64,000 nucleotides of DNA, taken from NCBI GenBank assembly GCA_900538555.1, contig UPYI01000001.1, forward strand, positions 1-64,000, given 5' to 3'. Position 1 is the stretch's first letter. Every line of letters starts with the position of its first letter. Positions 58,005 to 64,000 of the stretch are shown here, in pieces. The position numbers were made by a program, and so were the translations under genes. Source of the stretch: an uncultured Porphyromonadaceae bacterium. GTDB taxonomy: Bacteria; Bacteroidota; Bacteroidia; Bacteroidales; Barnesiellaceae. The notes under the pieces were generated by a model. That model was given only the letters and a program-made list of their open reading frames with translations, was not told the origin of the DNA and searched no databases.

Positions 58005-61000
58005 TCACTTTTTAATCCGGGATTTCAGTTTATAAATCAACACAAAGAAAAACGGCACCAATACGATACCTACCGTAATCGCCATCAACATGCCGAAGAA
58101 TACTCCGGTACCGATGCCCTGACGACTTGCCGAACCGGGACCGCTGGCGAATACCAACGGAAGCATACCCAACACGAACGCCAACGAGGTCATGATAATA
58201 GGACGGAATCGCAGGTGCGCCGCTTGTAGCGCTGCCGAAACGACATCGACACCCTTCGCGACTTCCACTTTGGCAAACTCTACGATAAGAATGGCATTCT
58301 TGGCAACCAAACCGATAAGCATTACCAACCCGATCTGGAAATAGATGTTGTTTTCCAGCCCGCACAACCATACCCCCAAGTAGGCTCCTACTCCGGCTAC
58401 GGGCAGCGAAAGCATGACCGCGATCGGAATATACCAGCTCTCGTACTGCGCCGCCAGAAACAGGAATACGAAAATGAATACCAACGCCAATACGAAACCG
58501 GTCTGACCTCCGGCTTTTTTCTCCTGATAGGACAATCCGCTCCATTCCACTCCGATATTCGAAGGGAGATGTTCTTGCGCGATCTGTTCCATAATCGCCA
58601 TTGCCTGTCCGCTACTGTACCCATGTGCGGCTGTGCCCCGTATCACGGACGAATTGAACATATTGAACCGTTTGATATTTCCGGGACCGGTCGTATATTG
58701 GGTCGTACCCAACGATGTCAGCGGCACCATCGTCCCGTCCGTGCCGCGCACGAAAAACAGGTTGATATTTTCGCGCGTGCGGCGATACGACGATTCGGCT
58801 TGTATATATACCCGATAGATACGGTTGAACATATTGAAGTCATTGACATATACCGATCCGGTAAATGCTTTCATCGTTGAAAACACACTGGTGAGAGGAA
58901 CACCCAACAACTTCGTTTTATCCCGGTCTACATCGAAATAGAGTTGCGGGATTTCGGGTTGCAACGAAGAGGATAGGTCTGCCAGTTCTTTCCGCTGCGA
59001 CGCATAATAAAGCAGGGTATCCGCCGCCATCCGCAAGTCGGAAAGCGTGGCATCGCCCCGTGCTTCGAGCATCATTTCAAAACCTCCGGAGGAACCCAAT
59101 CCGGGGATTACCGGTGGCGTACTGAGATAGACTTTGCTTTCGGGATAACGTTCCAGATCTGCCCGTACCGTCTCCATGATCTCTCCGATCGACGTACTTT
59201 TCCGTTCTTTCCACGGTTTCAGTATGACGGTAAGTTCGCTTCGTGCCTGATTCGTTCCTACTCTCGGACTCGATCCGGTCACATTCAAGACATATTCTAC
59301 ATACGGGTTCTGCTGCAAATATTCTATCGCCCGGTCGGTGACTTTGCGTGTGCGTTCCAATGTCGCCCCTTCGGGCAATTCCAGTTCCAACTTGAAATAG
59401 CCTTGATCCTCTTGCGGGATAAAGCTCGAAGGGACCAATCGGTTGAGTACCCATATGGCGACCAAAGCCACACCGAAACCGACCAGTGCCCGACGCGGAT
59501 TGCTCAATACCTTGCGTATGGCAGAGAGATAGTAATTATTTCCCCGGTCGAGCATACGGTCGATCCAGCGGAAAAGAAAATTTTTGTTCGTATTGTCCGA
59601 CGGTTTCAGGAAAAGCGAACACATCACCGGGCTCAATGTCAAGGCTACTATCGTAGAGATCAGCACGGACACGATAATCGTCACGGAAAATTGACGATAC
59701 AATTGTCCGGTGATGCCCGACAGAAAACTTACCGGCACGAATACGGCGCAAAGCACCAACGACATGGTGATGAGCGCACTGCTCAATCCGTTCATGGCTT
59801 TCTTCGTGGCTTCATACGCCGAAAGATGCTCTTCCTCCATGATGCGGTCTACATTCTCCACGACCACAATGGCATCATCGACTACTATACCGATAGCCAG
59901 AATCAAGCCGAGCAATGTGAGCATATTGAGGGAGAATCCCAATATCAGCATGATTCCGAATGTTCCGATCAACGAAATCGGCACGGCAATCATCGGGATA
60001 ATCGTCGCACGCCAGCTTTGCAACGAAAGGAATACCACCAGCATCACCAGCAGCAATGCTTCGAAAAGGGTCTTGTACACTTCGTGGATGGATTGCGAAA
60101 TGTAAGTTGTCATATCGAACGGTATTTCGTACGATATGCCTTCGGGGAAAGTCTTGCTGAGTTCCTTCATCGCTTCTTTCACCGATTCGGCTACCTCCAT
60201 CGCGTTGGCTCCGGGCAGCATATTGATGCTCAATACTGCGGCATTACCGCCATTGATACCGCTCTCGGTACTGTACGACGAGGCTTCGAGAGACACGTCA
60301 GCGACATCGCGGATCCGGATGATCGACCCGTCGGCATTTGCCCGCAACACGATGTCCTCGAACTGTTCGATAGAGGAAAGACGCCCCTGCGTAGTAATCG
60401 GAATCGTCACGTCCAGCCCCGTAACCGGCTGCTGGCCGAGTACACCGGCAGCAGATTCGCGGTTCTGGTCTTTCAATGCGCTTTGCAAATCCTCGACCGT
60501 AATACCGAGGTTTGCCATTTTGTCGGGCTGCGCCCAGATCTGCATCGCATAGTAACGGCTACCGATGTTCGAAACCCGACCTACCCCGGGAATACGGCGC
60601 AACATATCCAGCACATTAAGCGTGGCAAAGTTACTCAGATAGATTTCGTCGAACTTGGGATCGGACGATAACAGACAGATCGTCAGCAACTGGCTCGATG
60701 CCTGCTTTTCTACCGAAAGACCGTTTTGAATAACCTCCGCCGGCAACCGCGACTCCGCCAGTTTCACGCGATTCTGGATCTCCACTGCCGCCAAGTCGGG
60801 GTTGGTGGATATGTCGAAAGTCACCGTCGCCGAGAATCCTCCCGAATTGGAACTGCTGGATTCCATATAGAGCATGCCGGGCGTACCGTTCAGCTCCTGT
60901 TCGATCGGGGTAGCTACCGCCTGCGTCACCGTCTGGGCACTGGCTCCGGGATAGGATGCGCTGATGCGCACCACTGGCGGCGTGATCTGCGGGTATTGGT

Positions 61001-61100
61001 CGATAGGCAGCAGGGTAAGCCCGATGATACCTATGATAACTATAACGATGGATATGACCGTCGAAAATACCGGACGGTCTATAAAGAAATCTGCTTTCAT
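58005..61100 (-). CDS. RND multidrug efflux permease (AcrB/MexF-like, HAE1)
   Basis: 1,031 aa, full length. Twelve membrane helices in two halves. The proton-relay Asp pair is in GIVVDDAIVVVENVDRIMEE. Porter signatures: PVVRISASYPGASAQTVTQA and GTPGMLYMESSSSNSGGFSA. The final PLVFASGPGSASRQGIGTGV is typical of HAE1 pumps. Exports drugs, bile acids or dyes using proton motive force. Five bp after the adaptor stop codon and overlapping the start of the outer-membrane factor gene. Confidence 0.95.
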   Translation of the reverse strand: MKADFFIDRPVFSTVISIVIVIIGIIGLTLLPIDQYPQITPPVVRISASYPGASAQTVTQAVATPIEQELNGTPGMLYMESSSSNSGGFSATVTFDISTNPDLAAVEIQNRVKLAESRLPAEVIQNGLSVEKQASSQLLTICLLSSDPKFDEIYLSNFATLNVLDMLRRIPGVGRVSNIGSRYYAMQIWAQPDKMANLGITVEDLQSALKDQNRESAAGVLGQQPVTGLDVTIPITTQGRLSSIEQFEDIVLRANADGSIIRIRDVADVSLEASSYSTESGINGGNAAVLSINMLPGANAMEVAESVKEAMKELSKTFPEGISYEIPFDMTTYISQSIHEVYKTLFEALLLVMLVVFLSLQSWRATIIPMIAVPISLIGTFGIMLILGFSLNMLTLLGLILAIGIVVDDAIVVVENVDRIMEEEHLSAYEATKKAMNGLSSALITMSLVLCAVFVPVSFLSGITGQLYRQFSVTIIVSVLISTIVALTLSPVMCSLFLKPSDNTNKNFLFRWIDRMLDRGNNYYLSAIRKVLSNPRRALVGFGVALVAIWVLNRLVPSSFIPQEDQGYFKLELELPEGATLERTRKVTDRAIEYLQQNPYVEYVLNVTGSSPRVGTNQARSELTVILKPWKERKSTSIGEIMETVRADLERYPESKVYLSTPPVIPGLGSSGGFEMMLEARGDATLSDLRMAADTLLYYASQRKELADLSSSLQPEIPQLYFDVDRDKTKLLGVPLTSVFSTMKAFTGSVYVNDFNMFNRIYRVYIQAESSYRRTRENINLFFVRGTDGTMVPLTSLGTTQYTTGPGNIKRFNMFNSSVIRGTAAHGYSSGQAMAIMEQIAQEHLPSNIGVEWSGLSYQEKKAGGQTGFVLALVFIFVFLFLAAQYESWYIPIAVMLSLPVAGVGAYLGVWLCGLENNIYFQIGLVMLIGLVAKNAILIVEFAKVEVAKGVDVVSAALQAAHLRFRPIIMTSLAFVLGMLPLVFASGPGSASRQGIGTGVFFGMLMAITVGIVLVPFFFVLIYKLKSRIKK

Positions 61101-61105
61101 CCGGA

Positions 61106-62368
61106 TTATTTTTTATCGACTGGTTCGTTTGTTTTTTCCGGTTCTACAACCGTGACACGCATGCCGGGCGTCAGTTTATGATAACCTTCGACAACAATGC
61201 GTTCGTAGCTTGCCAACCCCCGGGTCACCACAATTTTATTTTCAAGTTCGGGACCCAGCTCGATGAAACGCCGTTCGACAATATCGTTCGGACGAACCAC
61301 ATAGATGTAGGCTCCACCTTTTTCGATAATCACCGCCTTAGAGGGCACGACAATAGCGTTTTCACGGACATCGAGCAAAAGTTTTACCTTAGTGAATTGC
61401 CCCGGCAAAAGAATCTGATCGGGATTTGCCATTTCCGCCCGCACCGAGAACGTTCCGGTTTTCGGATCGACTTGCGGATCGGCGAAATCGACCCACCCTT
61501 TCAACGGATAATAAGAGTTGTCTGCCAACGTAATCGTGATATAGGGGTCCCACTTGCGCGACGCGCTTTTGTGACCGAGATTTACATTGCGCTCCTTGCT
61601 CCGCAAATAATCCAATGCGGTCATACTGAAATCGACACGCACCGTATCGCTCTTCACGATTGTAGCCAGCAACGATTTGCCACCGGGTCCGACCAACGTA
61701 CCTATATCGACATTCCGTTCGCTGATATGTCCGGATATGGGCGACCGCACGGTGGTATAGCCCAATGCCATTTCCGCCTGCGTAAGATCGGCTTCGCTCA
61801 TAATGACGGCGGCAGCCGCACTTTCGTACGATGCGATCGCATTGTCGAGGTCGAGCTGGCTTGCCGCATTCTGTTCGTACAACGGACGGATGCGTTCCAA
61901 ATCGCGTTTGGCTTTCAATTCCAACGCGCGGTCTTTTTCCAACTGGGCATTCGCCCGATCGACACGAGCCTTGTATAGTTTGGGGTCGATAATGAACAGT
62001 ACCTGATCTTTCTTGACATACGAGCCTTCCTCGAAAAGCATATTTTCCAAATAGCCCTCCACCCGTGCGCGTATCTCTACAAACTGATGCGCACGGATAC
62101 GCCCTACGTATTCGCCATAAATCTCGACATCTTCGGTTGTCACCGTTTCGACTTCGACCGTAGGATACAGTTGCGGTGCCGGTTTCTGCCTCAATATAAA
62201 ATACAACGCCACTGCGACAGCCAGCAATGCCGCCGCCCCGATCAACAATCGTTTCCGGGTAAATTTTATCTTGTATTTTGTTTTTCTCAAATTGAGAACC
62301 ATCTTTTCCAATTTATCTAAATTCAGACTCTTCAAATTCAATTTCGACTTATCGAATTGCATATCCAT
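61106..62368 (-). CDS. RND efflux periplasmic adaptor (membrane fusion protein)
   Basis: 420 aa. Unusual N-terminus: about 38 residues before the membrane helix, with Leu/Asn/Lys repeats (KLNLKSLNLDKLEKMVLNLR), then a single helix (RLLIGAAALLAVAVALYFIL, about 40-59). No lipobox, unlike many AcrA proteins. The lipoyl halves are VEIRARVEGYLENMLFEEG and MALGYTTVRSPISGHISERN, around an alpha hairpin (about 125-190). Beta-barrel with GTLVGPGGKSLLATIVKSDT. Links pump and outer-membrane factor. First gene of a three-gene operon. Confidence 0.93.
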   Translation of the reverse strand: MDMQFDKSKLNLKSLNLDKLEKMVLNLRKTKYKIKFTRKRLLIGAAALLAVAVALYFILRQKPAPQLYPTVEVETVTTEDVEIYGEYVGRIRAHQFVEIRARVEGYLENMLFEEGSYVKKDQVLFIIDPKLYKARVDRANAQLEKDRALELKAKRDLERIRPLYEQNAASQLDLDNAIASYESAAAAVIMSEADLTQAEMALGYTTVRSPISGHISERNVDIGTLVGPGGKSLLATIVKSDTVRVDFSMTALDYLRSKERNVNLGHKSASRKWDPYITITLADNSYYPLKGWVDFADPQVDPKTGTFSVRAEMANPDQILLPGQFTKVKLLLDVRENAIVVPSKAVIIEKGGAYIYVVRPNDIVERRFIELGPELENKIVVTRGLASYERIVVEGYHKLTPGMRVTVVEPEKTNEPVDKK

Positions 62369-62660
62369 ATTGTAACCTATTAAAAAACATACAAGATCAT
62401 TTTATTATCCCCGATATTCAAGACTCTGTCACAGAGGCTTCATCTTCGAAAAGGGAGCATATCGGAAATAACGCCCACAAAGGTAATACTTTTTATAAAT
62501 GCATCGCAGTTAAATATTTTTTTTCTTTTATAATATTACTATCATCCACTCCAAAGGAATTTAAACGCCAACCATATTTGTATTTTCAAAAAATATTTTT
62601 ACATTTGTAGAAATTAAACAAAACCAATTCTATTTTTTTACCTTAAAAACAACAATCAAC
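62369..62660. other. Divergent intergenic region upstream of the efflux operon
   Basis: AT-rich. A TACCTTTG box on the minus strand (62485-62478) faces the efflux operon with a leader of about 110 nt; the plus-strand promoter at 62577-62607 faces the small PH-like gene. No TetR-, MarR- or AcrR-type regulator gene is adjacent. Confidence 0.5.
62577..62607 (+). promoter_or_regulatory. Promoter of the PH-like gene
   Basis: TTTG at 62577-62580, 19 bp, TACATTTG at 62600-62607; full match to the Bacteroidales consensus. Confidence 0.8.
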
Positions 62661-63089
62661 ATGACAAATTTGAAAGAATTCGTGCAAATGGAAGGTGAAA
62701 CCATTTTGGCACAAATCGAAGGTGATGCCTACAACTCTTCACCCAATCCGTTAGCCAAGCTGTGGGGCGCAATCGTCCGTATCGTCGGAATGGTATTCGG
62801 TATCAAATACCGTACATATATCATCGCCACAAACCTGCGCATCGTGCAAATAGACAAGAAAACCATTTTATGGGGTATGTTGCCCGGTGCAACGGATGTA
62901 ATTACCCTGAACAAACGTTCGATACAATCGGTAGGTTATGCCATGGCTTCGAGCTGGTTCATTTTCCGCTCATTCTATTTCCTTCTCGCCAACACGAGCG
63001 GTACGCTCCGCATCACGTACAAAGGCGGACAAGACGAATTGGTTGCCGCATGCCGTGAGATCGACAAAGTTGTCTGCGAAAGCCGATAA
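62661..63089 (+). CDS. Small protein with possible bacterial PH-like domain (142 aa)
   Basis: Starts MTNLKEFVQMEGETILAQIE. The central part alternates hydrophobic beta strands (WGAIVRIVGMVFGIKYRTYI, YIIATNLRIVQIDKKTI) followed by SIQSVGYAMASSWFIFRSFY and a closing helix (ACREIDKVV). The pattern of a strand with NLRIV then 'W/L...RSIQSV' recalls bPH domains that bind lipid or protein; no membrane helix is certain. Function unknown. Own promoter; a weak hairpin follows at 63178-63198. Confidence 0.6.
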   Translation: MTNLKEFVQMEGETILAQIEGDAYNSSPNPLAKLWGAIVRIVGMVFGIKYRTYIIATNLRIVQIDKKTILWGMLPGATDVITLNKRSIQSVGYAMASSWFIFRSFYFLLANTSGTLRITYKGGQDELVAACREIDKVVCESR

Positions 63090-63405
63090 GGGGATTATCA
63101 ATAATGTATATAAAAGAATGTGCAGCAGATCGAAGCTATCAGCTACGCCGCTATTGATGTTCAGGACCAAGCCGTTTACGACAGTAAACTCCTGTCGTCT
63201 TCATCATCGTCACCTTACATTTTAGACATTCTAACGTACCGAAACGGGGTTGCATCGAAATAAAATTTCTGATGCAACCCCGTTTGCCGTAACAAAAGGT
63301 TTTAAGAAAAAAAAATAAATCTACCTTAAAAAAATCGGGGCGAAGAAATAACAACCTATCAAATTTCTTCGTATATTGCATTTATCAAACTTAAACTTTA
63401 CAATT
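63090..63405 (+). other. Intergenic region with two hairpins before alanine dehydrogenase
   Basis: ACGACAG-TAAACTC-CTGTCGT at 63178-63198 is a weak terminator-like hairpin. The long hairpin at 63242-63284 is listed separately. The A-rich stretch at about 63293-63318 has no matching promoter box. TATATTGC at 63372-63379 may serve the next gene. Confidence 0.5.
63242..63284. terminator. Long hairpin, family 'GGGGTTG...TCGAAA'
   Basis: AAACGGGGTTGCATC with its complement (15 bp), continued inside by GAAAT/ATTTC around AAA. No strong U-tract on either strand. Third copy of the family seen at 17.65 and 54.39 kb. Confidence 0.6.
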
Positions 63406-64000
63406 ATGATCATCGGTGTTCCAAAAGAAATCAAAAACAACGAGAATCGAGTTGCTCTTACTCCTGCCGGAGCGAAAGAGTTAGTGAAAAACGGGCACAC
63501 GGTGTATGTACAACATACAGCCGGCGAAAACAGCGGATTCCCCGACGTGGAATATGAACAAGCCGGTGCAAAGATATTGCCGACCATCGAAGATGTGTAC
63601 GGCATCGCCGAGATGATCATCAAAGTGAAAGAGCCTATCGCCTACGAGTATCCGTTGGTACGCAAAGGACAGCTGCTTTTCACCTATTTCCATTTTGCCT
63701 GCGACGAAGCCCTGACCCGCGCCATGCTCGCCAGCGGCGCAACATGTCTGGCATACGAAACAGTTGAAGCGAAAGACCATACTTTACCGTTGCTGATCCC
63801 GATGAGCGAAGTTGCCGGACGCATGTCGGTACAAGAAGGTGCACGCTTCTTGGAAAAACCGCAAGGCGGAAAAGGTATTCTATTGGGCGGCGTTCCGGGC
63901 GTGAAACCGGCAAAGGTATTGGTTTTGGGCGGCGGCGTTGTCGGACATAATGCAGCATTGATGGCTGCCGGTCTGGGAGCCGACGTAACGATCACGGACA
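63406..64000 (+). CDS. ald: Alanine dehydrogenase, partial (3' end beyond window)
   Basis: The first 198 residues are visible: MIIGVPKEIKNNENRVALTP, the family's N-terminal signature. Then GVNSGF-like QHTAGENSGFPDVEYEQAGA, KVKEP, FTYFHFACDEALTRAML, and the start of the NAD domain (VLVLGGGVVGHNAALMAAGL). The active-site Lys is in KVKEP (about residue 74) and the His in YFHFA (about 96). It converts L-alanine to pyruvate and ammonia with NAD, or the reverse. Reading frame stays open to the last base. Confidence 0.94.
   Translation, partial: MIIGVPKEIKNNENRVALTPAGAKELVKNGHTVYVQHTAGENSGFPDVEYEQAGAKILPTIEDVYGIAEMIIKVKEPIAYEYPLVRKGQLLFTYFHFACDEALTRAMLASGATCLAYETVEAKDHTLPLLIPMSEVAGRMSVQEGARFLEKPQGGKGILLGGVPGVKPAKVLVLGGGVVGHNAALMAAGLGADVTITD

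Noticed and set aside
59403..60671. 422-codon plus-strand frame opposite the RND pump gene
   Set aside because: Antisense to a full-length pump; His/Arg/Gln-rich composition of a shadow frame.

Overview
The window looks like a chromosome segment from a member of the Bacteroidota, most likely order Bacteroidales. Four things point there: promoters of the TTTG - about 20 bp - TAnnTTTG type with TAtaTTTG cores, secreted proteins with type IX secretion (T9SS) C-terminal sorting tails, many lipoproteins and outer-membrane barrels, and typical family content (MutS2, imelysin/DUF1111, DUF2461, NhaD, CcsBA). The T9SS tails suggest a T9SS-positive lineage (Barnesiella/Odoribacter/Porphyromonas-like). 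The genus cannot be fixed from sequence reading alone.

Layout. 1-3,990 (minus strand) is a phage tail module: tube-like protein, chaperone-like protein, tape measure and two more tail proteins, running off the left edge. A tRNA-like fold and a hairpin lie between the first two genes. No capsid, portal or terminase gene lies upstream; the divergent side instead holds 4,391-9,354 (plus), a tight run of mostly unrecognised genes. These are a LytTR regulator, a 130-aa protein, two DUF2589 proteins flanking a 258-aa protein that resembles them at its N-terminus, a zinc ribbon and a small lipoprotein. This cluster is the best candidate for an undescribed system. 9,396-9,738 is a fourfold 86-bp tandem repeat in which every unit carries a complete Bacteroidales-type promoter, in front of two tandem AraC-family paralogues.

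11.7-24.2 kb is mainly core and envelope genes: a secreted lipase-like hydrolase, a PLC-like phosphodiesterase, DUF2461, a FadL-like barrel with a Trp/Tyr/His- and Ser/Arg/Asn-rich partner, DUF308, a tRNA m6A methylase, Lon, a D-2-hydroxyacid dehydrogenase and NhaD. 24.5-31.1 kb is a probable iron/c-type cytochrome operon: barrel porin, imelysin, di-haem DUF1111 lipoprotein and the CcsBA haem-attachment fusion. A small RNA candidate follows at 31.25 kb. 31.4-44.0 kb holds an esterase, DnaG primase, a NatAB-like ABC exporter, a small lipoprotein, a Nudix hydrolase, a TPR protein, GlnRS and MutS2.

44.0-47.5 kb is a copper module: an HMA-AraC fusion regulator, the CopA ATPase and a CopZ-like chaperone. 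47.5-56.0 kb encodes secreted proteins, including a 1,487-aa cleaved-adhesin/fibronectin-type T9SS cargo and a beta-helix protein. 56.5-62.4 kb (minus) is an RND efflux operon (adaptor, pump, outer-membrane factor). The window ends with a PH-like small protein and the start of alanine dehydrogenase.

Non-coding structure is unusually rich. One family of 80-90 bp tandem intergenic repeats (shared blocks CTCGGCATAATCC and GCTTCTGCTCTCG) occurs at about 9.4, 13.0, 34.5, 47.0, 49.75 and 56.45 kb. It supplies promoters at some loci and the last codons of the outer-membrane factor gene at another. Two further families are a long GGGGTTG...TCGAAA hairpin (three copies) and a GGAATGCGGT inverted-repeat element.
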